64,000 nt of DNA from Iphinoe sp. HA4291-MV1 (GCA_019359415.1 JAHHHH010000008.1:1-64000); one strand, 5' to 3'; positions 39,598-49,420 are shown, counted from the stretch's first letter. Program-made: numbers and translations. The notes: generated by a model not told the origin, from the sequence alone.

Positions 39598-40941
39598 ATG
39601 AGTCAAAACCCTCTAGTAGATTCGGGTGCTCAATCTTCTAAAACAACAGGGTTGAAACCACCACTAAGAGCAGCATTGGCTAGTTTGGAAGTCCAACTAG
39701 ATCAAGAGTTAGCTCGATACCGACGTACACGAACTGGATACAGAACCCCAAGCCAACCGCATTTAGGTGTTTCCACAAGCAGTAAACTTCAACAGTTAAC
39801 TGCTATGAGTACGACAGAGGACAATCTCGAAGAGAGTTTCCAGAAAATTGGGTTGACAACAGAGGAAACCTCTACTCCAAGTACTTTGGAGCCAGAGAAC
39901 TCTCTTCCCACAGAAACAAAAATTAACGTGCCGAAACCTGTAGTAGAGACTTCAGATGAGTCGCCAGCATTAGGTACAACACTGAACACTTTATTGCCAT
40001 CGGAAACCTCTCAAAACTCGCATACATCAGTTTCCTCAAATACACAACATCTGCAATTTCATACTCATTCAACCCCAAGCAACTTTGCTGAAGCACAAAC
40101 CACTCCAGTGACAAATGCCAGTATTGTACTTCCAGGAGTTAAGGAACAAAGTCAAAGTCAGAAGGAAAATATTGTAGAGTCAGACGATAACACAAGCAAA
40201 CAACCAAATGACTATTTGGAATCGTCTGAAGCACTGCTGAGAAGTTTAGCAGAAGAAGAACCAAAGACTCACAAGCCAAGCAATTCTAACAACGGTTTGC
40301 TATCTCCCTTAGGAATTGGCTCCATGCTACTACTATTATTAGCAAGTTTTACGTTGGGCTACGTAGTCTTCAATCCCAAGAGCTTGCCACAATTTAGTTT
40401 CAGTGGATTGTTTCAACAAAATGCACCCACAACTGCAGAAAATACAACAGCCACTACAGTAGAAGGTAACAAAAATGTGAAAACTGTCGCTCAACCAACT
40501 TTCACACCCATACCTAATTTAGTCACAAAAGAGTCTCCAGAGGTGAGAAATCCAAATGATGTTGTTGGCTTAAAACCCAAATCCGAATCAACACCAACAG
40601 CATCGCCCAACCCAGGTGCTACCCAAAACCCCATCAATCCAGTCCCAATACCAAATGTACAGCCTCCACTGGGACAGGATTCTGCATCACCCTCAACGTT
40701 AGAAATCCCACAAAAGCCGAATACACAAATTAAACCATCTGCTGATGGGTTTTATCATGTAGTTATAGACAATCAAGGCGATCGCACTTTTGCCTCTGCA
40801 CGGCAAGCCGTTCCTGATGCTTACTTATCATCCGACGGTAAAATTATTTATCTGGGTGCCCTAAAGAGCAAAGAGCAAGCAGAAAAACTGCTGCAAGAAC
40901 TACAAGCAAAAGGTGTTAAAGCCAAGATTGAGCAGCCTTAA
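39598..40941 (+). CDS. Single-pass membrane protein with C-terminal SPOR-like domain
   Basis: A 447-residue protein. Residues 1-235 are Ser/Thr/Glu-rich and disordered. A transmembrane helix follows (LGIGSMLLLLLASFTLGYVVF, ~237-257), then a Pro/Thr-rich linker, and a final ~65-residue domain (FYHVVIDNQGDRTFASARQ...SKEQAEKLLQELQAKGVKAKIEQ) of SPOR type. SPOR domains bind denuded peptidoglycan glycan strands, so a cell-wall or division role on the periplasmic side is likely. Divergent from the DUF721 gene, 123 bases away. Confidence 0.82.
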   Translation: MSQNPLVDSGAQSSKTTGLKPPLRAALASLEVQLDQELARYRRTRTGYRTPSQPHLGVSTSSKLQQLTAMSTTEDNLEESFQKIGLTTEETSTPSTLEPENSLPTETKINVPKPVVETSDESPALGTTLNTLLPSETSQNSHTSVSSNTQHLQFHTHSTPSNFAEAQTTPVTNASIVLPGVKEQSQSQKENIVESDDNTSKQPNDYLESSEALLRSLAEEEPKTHKPSNSNNGLLSPLGIGSMLLLLLASFTLGYVVFNPKSLPQFSFSGLFQQNAPTTAENTTATTVEGNKNVKTVAQPTFTPIPNLVTKESPEVRNPNDVVGLKPKSESTPTASPNPGATQNPINPVPIPNVQPPLGQDSASPSTLEIPQKPNTQIKPSADGFYHVVIDNQGDRTFASARQAVPDAYLSSDGKIIYLGALKSKEQAEKLLQELQAKGVKAKIEQP

Positions 40942-41213
40942 GACAATTGACTGAGTTCTGAAAGGCGATAAAAAATACGGGGTGTAGGGGAGTTGAAATA
41001 GGGATACAACTGAAAGAATAAAAGAAAAATTAAAATTGTAAATATTTCCCAAATCTATAACCCCCAAACCCTCACTTTGTTTAAATTCAAAATTCTTAAT
41101 TCATAATTCAAAAACGAGATTCTTAATTTTGAATTGATAATGCGTAAATTTTGAAGAAAGCGTAGGGGGTTGACCTCTTACACCCCTATTTAAAATTGAA
41201 TGGAGGGTCCAAC

Positions 41214-41915
41214 ATGGGACTGATTGACCGTATGATGCGGATGATTCGCGCCAACTTCAATAGTTTGGTTGTGGGTGCAGAAGATCCAGAAAAGATTCTG
41301 GAACAAACTGTCTTAGAAATGCAGGAGAATCTAGTGCAATTGCGCAAAGCAGTAGCCCAAGCGATCGCAACCCAAAAGCGTACTGAACGACAAATGACTG
41401 ATGCCCAGTCTCATGCAGAAGAATGGTATCGCCGCGCTCAACTAGCTCTTCAACAAGGTAACGAACCTCTGGCACGAGAAGCTCTTACCAAACGCCGAGC
41501 ATATCAACAAACGGCTGTTGCTCTTGCCACTCAGAGAGAGGAACAAAGTACTATCGTCGCTAGAGTCAAAAAAGATATGCGGACGCTAGAGCTAAAAATG
41601 ACTGAAGCAACAACAAAAAAAGATATGTATATTGCTCGCGCCCGTTCTGCCGAAGCGTCATATAAATTCCAAGAAATGTTGGGCGGAACTTCTAGCATAG
41701 ATGATATCAAAGCTTTTGAGCGTATGGAGGAAAAAGTTTTGCAGCTAGAGGCTCAAACAGAAGCTATCTCTACAACCAGTACAGATGATTTGCGTCATCA
41801 GTTTACTTCTTTAGAAGAGAGTCGTGATGTTGATGCAGAACTAGCAGCATTGCGAAAGCAGCTTTCCCCTGAATCAGAAAAAAGACAACAACTACCTAAA
41901 ACTCCAGATTCATGA
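41214..41915 (+). CDS. PspA/IM30 family protein
   Basis: A 233-residue coiled-coil membrane-stress protein from ATG 41214, supported by GGAGGG seven bases upstream. The start MGLIDRMMRMIRANFNSLV is the amphipathic membrane-binding helix; long heptad helices follow (VLEMQENLVQLRKAVAQ). It lacks the C-terminal extra helix of Vipp1 and so is the PspA-like paralogue. ESCRT-III-like rods or rings are expected at the inner membrane. It is followed 164 bases later by vipp1. Confidence 0.93.
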   Translation: MGLIDRMMRMIRANFNSLVVGAEDPEKILEQTVLEMQENLVQLRKAVAQAIATQKRTERQMTDAQSHAEEWYRRAQLALQQGNEPLAREALTKRRAYQQTAVALATQREEQSTIVARVKKDMRTLELKMTEATTKKDMYIARARSAEASYKFQEMLGGTSSIDDIKAFERMEEKVLQLEAQTEAISTTSTDDLRHQFTSLEESRDVDAELAALRKQLSPESEKRQQLPKTPDS

Positions 41916-42079
41916 AGATTGGGCAATAATCCAATTAGGAGCGTATCTTAAAAAATAAGAACGCTTGAGGAGGTACCAATCCAAACCGAAACGATTACAT
42001 TGAAATAAGTAGCTATTAAATAGTAAAAAAGCTAACTACCCCAACTAGGCGCGTAAATCACAAGAGGAAAAACAGAGTT

Positions 42080-42856
42080 ATGGGATTATTTGATCGCATT
42101 AAGCGAGTCGTCGGTGCCAACCTCAACGACTTGGTCAGTAAAGCAGAAGACCCCGAAAAAATGCTGGAACAAGCCGTTGTAGAAATGCAGGAGGACTTGG
42201 TACAGCTGCGTCAGGGCGTTGCTCAAGCAATAGCAGCCCAAAAACGGACTGAGAAACAGTACAATGATGCTCAAAACGAAATCAATAAATGGCAGCGCAA
42301 TGCCCAGCTGGCACTGCAAAAAGGTGATGAAAACCTAGCAAGGCAAGCACTGGAGCGTAAAAAGACTTTTACTGACACATCAAATGCACTTCATACCAGT
42401 CTTGATCAGCAAACTGCTCAGGTAGAGACTCTCAAGCGCAACTTAATCCAACTGGAAAGCAAAATTTCTGAGGCAAAGACCAAGAAAGAAATGCTCAGAG
42501 CGCGGATTACAGCTGCCAAGGCTCAAGAGCAACTCCAAGGCATGGTGCGTGGTATGAATACCAGCAGTGCAATGGCTGCTTTCGAGCGCATGGAAGAAAA
42601 AGTGTTGATGCAAGAAGCCCGTGCTCAATCAGCAGGTGAGTTGGCAGGTGCAGATCTAGAAAGCCAATTTGCAGCTTTGGAAGGTAGTAGTGATATTGAT
42701 GATGAATTGGCACGTTTGAAAGGGGAGTTGTCTCTACCAGGTGGTTCACCAAATCAACCCCAACTACCGCAACAAACCACTGCTCCAAAATCAAATAATA
42801 ATGAAGTGGTTGATGCTGAGTTGGATTCGCTACGCAAGGAATTGGATAAAATGTAA
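42080..42856 (+). CDS. vipp1: Vipp1 (IM30), thylakoid-maintenance PspA homologue
   Basis: A 258-residue paralogue of the preceding gene. Beyond the PspA core (MGLFDRIKRVVGANLNDLVSKAEDPEKML...) it has a flexible Pro/Gln linker and a C-terminal helix (VVDAELDSLRKELDKM), the extension that distinguishes Vipp1 from PspA. Vipp1 forms ESCRT-III-like rings needed for thylakoid biogenesis and membrane repair. A 20-bp hairpin follows the stop. Confidence 0.95.
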   Translation: MGLFDRIKRVVGANLNDLVSKAEDPEKMLEQAVVEMQEDLVQLRQGVAQAIAAQKRTEKQYNDAQNEINKWQRNAQLALQKGDENLARQALERKKTFTDTSNALHTSLDQQTAQVETLKRNLIQLESKISEAKTKKEMLRARITAAKAQEQLQGMVRGMNTSSAMAAFERMEEKVLMQEARAQSAGELAGADLESQFAALEGSSDIDDELARLKGELSLPGGSPNQPQLPQQTTAPKSNNNEVVDAELDSLRKELDKM

Positions 42857-42917
42857 CTTCTGCACTGACAAGCGCTTTCATTTGGGTTCACCAGAAGCGG
42901 ATTCATACTGTTCCAGT

Positions 42918-42968
42918 AGAAACCTTGATAGTTCTTTATGCTTTTTACAAAGAACTATCAAGGTTTCT
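42918..42968 (+). terminator. Long perfect hairpin after vipp1
   Basis: Twenty-base arms (AGAAACCTTGATAGTTCTTT and its exact complement) enclose an 11-base loop. It begins 62 bases after the vipp1 stop. The T run after the stem is short, so it could be a terminator, a 3'-stabilising structure or a small mobile palindrome. Confidence 0.6.
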
Positions 42969-43031
42969 CTTTGAGCGCGTTACTTAAGGCTGTGATATCA
43001 TGTCCGGTTAATTGCTTATAAATCCCGCACA

Positions 43032-43073
43032 ACCCCACCCCGGTTTTGTCTTGCGCCAAAACCGGGGTGGGGT
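43032..43073. repeat. GC-rich hairpin
   Basis: Perfect 17-base arms ACCCCACCCCGGTTTTG / CAAAACCGGGGTGGGGT with an eight-base loop. Flanking CCCGCA/TGCGGG extends the pairing. A typical intergenic cyanobacterial palindrome. Confidence 0.75.
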
Positions 43074-43920
43074 GCAGATATTGCGGGAATCACAACTAAT
43101 CCTCTCACCCTTGCAAGCAGGAGCGAACGTAAAGTCTGTTGTTGGCGATAAGCCAGAGGCTTGACGCTACACGTATCGCATGACTTTCCGGGTGCAAAGC
43201 ATCCAGATATTGATAACCTGCAACTTGGATTATTAGCGTACTACTTAACGTATTTCATACTCAAATTCGACTCACACACATATTTTCCCAAATTATCTGT
43301 ATTTTTAGATACAAAATTAAATGCGCTTACCCTGGATACAAGCCCCTTAATTTATTAATGGAAAGAATAAAAAATTTGTTGAGAGACGCTCCGCGCGAAT
43401 CAACAAGGCGTCCTTGTTTAAATCCCCTAATTTTAATTATGGGGATTAAGAGTTCCCTCTTGCCTGTTCCCTGTTCCCTGTAAACGTTTCCCTCATTAGG
43501 AAAATCTTTTAGTAAGGATTAAGAGTTCCCTCTTGCCTGTTCCCTGTTCCCTGTTCCCTCTTAATAATTTTGACCCACTAACCAAGAAGCATATATTTAA
43601 AGATACATTTTTTGATTTAAGGCAATAATTTTGTTCCTTCTGTTAGAGTACCAGTTGTTCCTTCTGTTAGAGTAGTAGTATATCATTATGAGTATGAGGG
43701 GGTACTATTTGAAATTCCCCAAGTATTTCATAATTTTTTATAAACTATCTATATATCTTAAGCTAGATATTTGTCTGTATGAAATAGTAAGAAGATAATA
43801 GTTTTCTTATTTCTATCGGTGGATGCAAGTTTGATAAAATATCATCTACCTTTGGTTTTGGAAAATAAAAGAAACATTCAGCAAAAAGTCGGCTCTTAGC
43901 AGATGTAATTAACACGCTTA
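43074..43920. other. Intergenic region with tandem TTCCCTG repeats
   Basis: About 850 bases with no gene. At ~43447-43563 a segment with AAGAGTTCCCTCTTGCC and multiple GTTCCCT heptamers occurs twice, and GTTCCTTCTGTTAGAGTA is duplicated at ~43633-43675. The promoter of the following regulator should lie close to 43850. Confidence 0.65.
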
Positions 43921-44652
43921 GTGAGTGTAGCAATGAATGAAATTAGCATTGTTTTAATCGAGGATCATGACCTGACGAGAATGGGGTTAAAGACTGCTTT
44001 ACAGTCGAATAGCACACTTCGAGTCATTGGTGAGGCACCAAATGCTACCAAAGGGCTAAAGCTTCTGGAAACAGCTAAGCCAGATGTGGCTGTTGTGGAT
44101 ATTGGTTTGCCCGATATTGATGGGATCGAACTCACGCGAAGATTCAGACAGTTCCAAGCACAGACAAGTGATTCAACAACGAAAATTCTTGTTTTAACAA
44201 TGGATCATTCAGAGGATGCTGTACTTGCAGCTTTTGCAGCAGGAGCTGACTCCTATTACATGAAGGATACAAGCATCGACAAATTGACGGAAGCAATCCA
44301 AGCAACTCATGCAGGTAACTCTTGGATTGATCCAGCGATCGCTAACGTGGTGTTGCAGCAGATGCGGCAAGGTTTCCCAGAAAATCAGCAACCTGAGCAA
44401 TCCAAAACTGTAAAAATCGAGGCACTGTCATCAGAGTACGAGCAAGTTTTGGAAACTTATCCACTCACACAACGAGAGCTGGAGATTCTGGAGTTGATTG
44501 TCGCTGGGTGTAGTAACGGACAGATTGCTGAGAAACTATACATCACAGTTGGTACCGTTAAGACTCATGTTCGCAACATCCTGAATAAACTTTGTGCCGA
44601 TGATCGTACCCAAGCTGCTGTTCGCGCTCTACGTTCTGGTTTAGTGGCATAA
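43921..44652 (+). CDS. NarL-type response regulator
   Basis: A 243-residue regulator starting at GTG (43921) or ATG (43933, MNEISIVLIEDHD). Receiver: IEDHDLTRMGL, phospho-acceptor Asp in VAVVDIGLPDIDG, conserved Lys in YYMKDTS. LuxR-type helix-turn-helix at the C-terminus (LTQRELEILELIVAGCSNGQ, GTVKTHVRNILNKL). No kinase adjacent. It is upstream of a group of stress-protein genes and may control them, but this is position-based inference. Confidence 0.92.
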   Translation: MSVAMNEISIVLIEDHDLTRMGLKTALQSNSTLRVIGEAPNATKGLKLLETAKPDVAVVDIGLPDIDGIELTRRFRQFQAQTSDSTTKILVLTMDHSEDAVLAAFAAGADSYYMKDTSIDKLTEAIQATHAGNSWIDPAIANVVLQQMRQGFPENQQPEQSKTVKIEALSSEYEQVLETYPLTQRELEILELIVAGCSNGQIAEKLYITVGTVKTHVRNILNKLCADDRTQAAVRALRSGLVA

Positions 44653-45477
44653 ACTATGTGCTGAATTTAGATTGAGTCTTGTGAATCATTACATTAGTTC
44701 TCCATTCTGAATGACACACTCAACTTTCTACTCTCAAGAGGGAATGCACTGTAGAATTTTGCCAATTCTAGTAACAAGTTGATAATAAATTGAAATTCTC
44801 AACAAGAGTGCTTGTGACCTTCAGTTGAATGATGAACAAGAGTTCAAACAGTCTAACTATCTACTTTGCACTTCCTCTGACGTGTTAGGTTTAATATCAG
44901 TCATGCGAACTTACTTGAGTATAGTTTGTGTTACGTGAATGTGAGTCCGTAGATTTAGCAATTTTCTTTTATCATTTATCTTCTTATTTGTTCTTGTCAG
45001 AAATGACAATTAATCAATGATTTTTGCCAAGCAACAAGTAAGAACTTGGTTTACTTCCTTAAATAGCACTTAACTGGGAGTATCCCAAATGTGTAAATTT
45101 ATTTTCTTTTGTAGTGGGGATCGGACAGCCCGCTTCAGTAGTAAAGTAGGGGTTTTTCCGGACCCCCACTACTGTCTTTTTTGCATGCATTGGGATTGGC
45201 TTGTCTTACTCTTAAAAGATAAAACAACCCTAATGAAAAGTTTTGCAAACACTTATTGAAAATAAAAATAAGTGAATTTCTATAGCACAAAATTGGACTG
45301 TTCTACTCTTTAAGAAATAGATACTACGTCTTAATAAAAGGCAAGTAACACTGGAATTTATACTAATAGTTATATCTTACGACAGAATACTGACTGGACT
45401 TGCGATAGAAGATATAACTGATTTGAATTGATAGATTCTATGTATGTAGTTTTATTGAAGAATTTGGAAATCAAATT
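44653..45477. other. Intergenic region containing MITE copy A
   Basis: About 820 AT-rich bases. No gene recognised. The repeat at 45082-45196 is listed separately; the promoter of the YeaQ/GlsB gene is probably within 45200-45470. Confidence 0.6.
45082..45196 (+). repeat. ~115-bp MITE-like element, copy A
   Basis: Bounded by ATCCCAAATG and GCATTGGGAT, imperfect terminal inverted repeats. The inside carries GTAGTGGGGATCGGACAGCC and GGACCCCCACTACTGTC, themselves complementary in part (TAGTGGG/CCCACTA). A copy in the opposite orientation lies at 46667-46789. Confidence 0.85.
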
Positions 45478-45756
45478 ATGAACCTTATTGCTTGGATCAT
45501 TCTTGGTCTTATCGCTGGCGCAATTGCTAAAGCTATCTATCCTGGTCACCAAGGTGGTGGAATTCTCGCTACAATGATTTTAGGCATTGTCGGAGCTTTT
45601 GTTGGAGGTAGCATTTTTACTTTGTTACAAACAGGAACACTTCAAATAACTGCAGCTGGTGCTGGTCTGAGTATTCCTGGTTTGATTGTTGCTATTATTG
45701 GAGCAATGGTTGCTATCTTCATATGGGGCTTAATCACTCGTCGCAGCGCTGTTTAA
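45478..45756 (+). CDS. GlsB/YeaQ/YmgE family membrane protein
   Basis: A 92-residue protein with three hydrophobic helices: IAWIILGLIAGAIAKAIY, GILATMILGIVGAFVGGSIF, and a C-terminal IPGLIVAIIGAMVAIFIWG. The pattern and G-rich hairpins match the transglycosylase-associated/YeaQ family, small inner-membrane proteins induced by stress. Exact function unknown. Between two inverted copies of a MITE-like repeat. Confidence 0.9.
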   Translation: MNLIAWIILGLIAGAIAKAIYPGHQGGGILATMILGIVGAFVGGSIFTLLQTGTLQITAAGAGLSIPGLIVAIIGAMVAIFIWGLITRRSAV

Positions 45757-45835
45757 GTCAAGGATAATAGAAACAATGGTTAGGACAAATTTATGAGGAC
45801 TAACCTTTTTTGTTTGGCTTCAAGCTACCAAAAGA

Positions 45836-45860
45836 CTCCACTATGAATGACACAGTGGAG
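45836..45860 (+). terminator. Weak hairpin after the yeaQ-like gene
   Basis: CTCCACT / AGTGGAG with an 11-base loop, followed by CTATTTTATTT. The stem is short; terminator function is possible only. Confidence 0.35.
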
Positions 45861-45927
45861 CTATTTTATTTCATAAAGTATCTAGTTAATTAACTATTTA
45901 CCGAATTTTATTAGAATGGTGAATAGA

Positions 45928-46110
45928 CTATTCTACAATTTTCTTCACCTCATCTTTGATGTTCTCAACAGTATGCGAAACCTGGGCTTCAGCTTGCTTT
46001 GCTTGACCCTCAGCTTTTTGTTGTGGGTTCCCAGCTAATTCGCCAACTACCTCTTGAATTTTTCCTTCGATATTTTTGGCTGTTGCTTCTACTCTCTTCT
46101 CAATGCTCAT
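45928..46110 (-). CDS. CsbD family stress protein
   Basis: A 60-residue, highly charged helical protein: MSIEKRVEATAKNIEGKIQE at the N-terminus, then GELAGNPQQKAEGQAKQAEAQ, as in CsbD-like general stress proteins. Cysteine-free and soluble. Molecular role unknown. Convergent with the YeaQ/GlsB gene and inside the same MITE-bracketed segment. Confidence 0.9.
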   Translation of the reverse strand: MSIEKRVEATAKNIEGKIQEVVGELAGNPQQKAEGQAKQAEAQVSHTVENIKDEVKKIVE

Positions 46111-46666
46111 ATTGTACCTCTAGTTTTAGAGTGCTGCTATATAAGAAAATATCAAAACTTGCCTTTATATGTACCTATCATAAGAGAGATTTTACTTATC
46201 AAGAGAAAGCTGTTCTGACTTTTCCCGTTAAGTCGTGAAACAACGAAATAGCAAGGGTTTCACAATCTATCTTATTCTCAAAAACTTAATTTTAATGATA
46301 ATGAATCACGAGAGAATAGGGCTTTGGGCTAAGGGTATAGTAAGCGATCGCTCCCTGCGCGGAGATAACGGGAAAAGTCAGAAAGCTGTTTTGTACGAAA
46401 AATTTTACAGAAGAAGAGTCTTTTAGATAGATTAATAGAAAATTCTGTCTGACGATGGATGCAAACAATAGATATAAATAGATAATATATTCATCCTGTT
46501 GAAAATAAAAGTAGTTACAACCTTATGAATGGTGGGCAGTCAAGAAATAAATAAATATAGACTGTCAAGGAAAGATAAAAGTATTAGTTGGTTACTTAGA
46601 GTCAATAAGTCTGAGGTCATTGCTAAAATGATTTCTTTGACTAATTAGTAGTCGATGAAATGGGGA

Positions 46667-46789
46667 GCATCCCAATGCATGCAAAAAGGACGGTAGTGGG
46701 AGTCCGGAAAGCTCCCTACTTTCATTACAGAAGCGGGCTGTCTGGTCCCCACTACAAAAGAAAATAAATTTACAACACATTTGGGATGC
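46667..46789 (-). repeat. ~120-bp MITE-like element, copy B (inverted)
   Basis: The reverse complement matches copy A (45082-45196) almost throughout, with a three-base insertion in the GTGTAAATTTATTTTCTTTTG part and a few substitutions. Ends are GCATCCCAATGCATGC and ACACATTTGGGATGC. The two copies bracket ~1.5 kb holding the YeaQ/GlsB and CsbD genes. Confidence 0.87.
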
Positions 46790-46888
46790 TTTCATGAAAT
46801 GTTATGCAACACATCTATACAGCTTGTTGATAAACTAATATCTACTATAAAAAATTATTATTCAAAAAGTATTCACAACAAGCGAAGT

Positions 46889-47623
46889 ATGAGTGTAGGA
46901 AGAAAGCGTAGGAAAAATTTGTGGGCAAATGAGATTAATGACATTATTCGAGGTGCTTGCGGAGGTTTTTTGTTTGGTATTCCTTTGCTTTATACAATGG
47001 AGGTTTGGTGGATAGGATCACTTGCAAAACCATCAATAATCATGTTGGCGATCGCATTGATGTTTCTGGTGGTTTTCTTGCTTAACCAAACAGAAGGTTT
47101 TCGAAAACGCAGAAGTAAGTGCCCACCTTCTGAAGCAGCAATAGATACTGTGGAAGCGATAGCGCTCGGACTGGCTTCCTGTACCTTTATGCTACTGCTA
47201 TTGCGAGAACTTACATCAGAAACTCCCCTTAAGGAAGTTCTTGGTAAAGTTGTTTTTGAAAGCGTACCATTTACGTTGGGTGTGGCGTTAGCTAACCAGT
47301 TTTTGGGAGATACTCGTAACGGCAATAATGGACAAGGGCAAATGAGTCGTCAGGCAAACAATGAAAGCGAAAAAAAACCAGATGAGTTACACGCCACCTT
47401 ATCCGATATTGGTGCAACCTTAATTGGTGCAACCGTAATTGCATTTAACATCTCGCCAACAGATGAAATTCCGATGTTAGCAGCAGCGGTTTCGCCACCA
47501 TGGCTTTTGGCAATTATTGCCACATCTTTGCTGATTTCTTATGGCATTGTGTTTGAGGCAGGCTTTTCAGATCAGCAAAAGCGCAGACAGCAAAAAGGAA
47601 AGTCAAAAGTATTTTACTCATGA
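46889..47623 (+). CDS. TIGR02587-type integral membrane protein
   Basis: From ATG 46889 (MSVGRKRRKN) 244 residues; the longer frame from 46781 begins inside a MITE and is unlikely. About six to seven hydrophobic segments. The block INDIIRGACGGFLFGIPLLY and TMEVWWIGS are typical of the TIGR02587/DUF2391 membrane family, function unknown. The central loop (NGNNGQGQMSRQANNESEKK) is polar. It sits among stress-type genes just outside the MITE-bracketed segment. Confidence 0.85.
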   Translation: MSVGRKRRKNLWANEINDIIRGACGGFLFGIPLLYTMEVWWIGSLAKPSIIMLAIALMFLVVFLLNQTEGFRKRRSKCPPSEAAIDTVEAIALGLASCTFMLLLLRELTSETPLKEVLGKVVFESVPFTLGVALANQFLGDTRNGNNGQGQMSRQANNESEKKPDELHATLSDIGATLIGATVIAFNISPTDEIPMLAAAVSPPWLLAIIATSLLISYGIVFEAGFSDQQKRRQQKGKSKVFYS

Positions 47624-47744
47624 CCAATACTCCTTTTTACTTATTCAGTTGACAGACTGAGGGGGTAGATGCAGAAAATTTACCTATACCTCAATCTGCC
47701 GTTTGAGACTCAAACTTTATGCTTTAGGCTCAATCTGTCAATGG

Positions 47745-48284
47745 CTACACGCCTACAGGAGTTTTTGTTTGTCCTAGCGTCTGTGAACCATCTGACTGTA
47801 TTTCTTCCCCTTCAATGAATGAGCGCAGCATCCAAGCCATCTCCTCATGTCCTTCCATCAATCCAGTCAGGAAGTCAGCTGTTCCTTCGTCATGGAAATT
47901 ATCACTGCACTGGTCTATATGCTCCCGCAAGTTACGAATAATCTGCTCGTGGTCTTCCACTAGTCGAGCCACCATACCAGTTGCTGTGGGGATGTTACCA
48001 CCTTCCTCCTTAAGGGAAGTTATTTTGAGAAATCCTTCCATTGTGCCAATAGGATAACCACCCAAAGCACGAACCCGCTCAGCCACAGAATCGATATTTT
48101 CAGTCAGTGTTTGGTAATGCTCTTCCCAAAGCTTATGAAGAGTGCGGAATTGAGGTCCGACCACATCCCAGTGGAACTTTTTAGTTTTGACTAACAGGAG
48201 ATAGGCATCTGCTAAATCTTGATTCAACAGATTAATCACACCCTGACGTTGTTCGTCCGTCAAACCAATGTTTAACTTTCGCAT
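47745..48284 (-). CDS. Dps family ferritin-like DNA-protection protein
   Basis: A 179-residue Dps-like mini-ferritin. The ferroxidase ligands are in KKFHWDVVGPQF and NIDSVAERVRALGG, with downstream helices EDHEQIIRNLREHIDQ and GMLEG-like LMEGHEEMAWMLRSF. It should form a 12-subunit shell that oxidises iron with hydrogen peroxide and shields DNA. The polar C-tail (DGSQTLGQTKTPVGV) is extended. Convergent with the TIGR02587 gene. Confidence 0.93.
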   Translation of the reverse strand: MRKLNIGLTDEQRQGVINLLNQDLADAYLLLVKTKKFHWDVVGPQFRTLHKLWEEHYQTLTENIDSVAERVRALGGYPIGTMEGFLKITSLKEEGGNIPTATGMVARLVEDHEQIIRNLREHIDQCSDNFHDEGTADFLTGLMEGHEEMAWMLRSFIEGEEIQSDGSQTLGQTKTPVGV

Positions 48285-48403
48285 TGCTTTAAATCCCTTC
48301 GGCTCGCTTCCCTATCAACATTCACAAATTCAATACCCTATCATCATCAACCGAAGGAAAGATTGTCATTTCTCACTAAATAAAATTTCTAACTAAATAG
48401 AAA

Positions 48404-48435
48404 TAGACATCTCGAATTAAAAATCAAGATGTCTA
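48404..48435 (-). terminator. Possible hairpin downstream of the 48563-48922 gene
   Basis: TAGACATCT / AGATGTCTA arms of nine bases with a 14-base loop. It lies 128 bases after the stop of the minus-strand gene. No T run, so function is uncertain. Confidence 0.3.
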
Positions 48436-48562
48436 CCTAATGGTGAGGTAAATAGTGAACTGCTCAAAACGCTAGAACATCGAGCAATAATTTACTTGTC
48501 ACACCCACTTCTCAAAACACACACTGGTTTAATGAAAAGGTATGGAAGGTAAGAAACGCTGC

Positions 48563-48922
48563 TTACTTTTTACCTGTGATTTTTTCCAAAAAGTTCTCAG
48601 CTTGATCTTCGAATGAGGTTGCTTGTTGAGAATTCTCGGGACGGTTCATTTTGTCAATATCAGCAGCTCCTTGAACCTCGTTAAGCCCTTCGTTTGCTTT
48701 CTTTTGTGTTTCTTTCAATCCTGGAGGTGGTTGTGCAGTTAGTTTGTCAGTTTCTTTCTGAGTCCCAAGTAGCTGCGTTTCACCTTTTTCAGGATTGCTT
48801 TGTTGGGTACTGATTGCAGCAGCAGGAAAAGCATGAGAGAAAACGAGTAAGGCGCAAGTGAACGCCACTATAAGAAAGCGCACTGGACGTAACATAGATA
48901 AATCAAAACCAATATTCTTCAT
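48563..48922 (-). CDS. Exported low-temperature-induced-like protein
   Basis: 119 residues from ATG 48922, chosen because GGAGGAG lies six bases upstream; the frame extends 12 codons further. Residues ~9-36 form a signal sequence (FLIVAFTCALLVFSHAFPAAA). The mature part is hydrophilic, with KETQKKANEGLNEVQGAADI and DKMNRPENSQ, which I recall from proteins annotated low-temperature-induced in Nostoc. It is probably periplasmic. Function unknown. Confidence 0.75.
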   Translation of the reverse strand: MKNIGFDLSMLRPVRFLIVAFTCALLVFSHAFPAAAISTQQSNPEKGETQLLGTQKETDKLTAQPPPGLKETQKKANEGLNEVQGAADIDKMNRPENSQQATSFEDQAENFLEKITGKK

Positions 48923-49420
48923 TGAAACTCCTCCAAGCATGATATTAAGGATCTCCAAAAGATAAGCATAGTCTTAAACACGGGCAAACAATCATTGTAG
49001 ACGCTGCCTGTCATGAATCTTCACCATAGCTTATCCAATTTGGTATATATCCAGAAAGTTTTGAGCAGTGGTTGCAAAGCAATCTTAACTTTAAAAGAGA
49101 AGCTTCGGCTTTAATTTCACCAATATTTAGTGTTAAAATCTAGCTGTGCTTCTATCTTTACTTGCTTGATTGCAGCTCCCATTTAAACTTCATCAAGATT
49201 CAACCTAATCTTTTTTCTACTTTGAATTCACAGATAGATTCATCGTCCTGTAGACTGAAATCTTTTTTCTGTACCTAAATATATAGAATCAATCTAAAGA
49301 TAGATAAAATCCGTACAACTTTAGCAGGTTAAGCAATGATTGTTTACTACATTATTACTACATTAACTGTTAGTTATTATTTATATATTAATCATTCTTC
49401 ATATAACAAAAGACTCATGA
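48923..49420. other. Intergenic region, nothing recognised
   Basis: About 500 AT-rich bases between two minus-strand transcription units. It holds the promoter of the 48563-48922 gene. No structured element seen. Confidence 0.5.

Noticed and set aside
46781-46888. N-terminal 36-codon extension of the TIGR02587 protein
   Set aside because: It starts in MITE copy B and carries no family homology; ATG 46889 fits the family.
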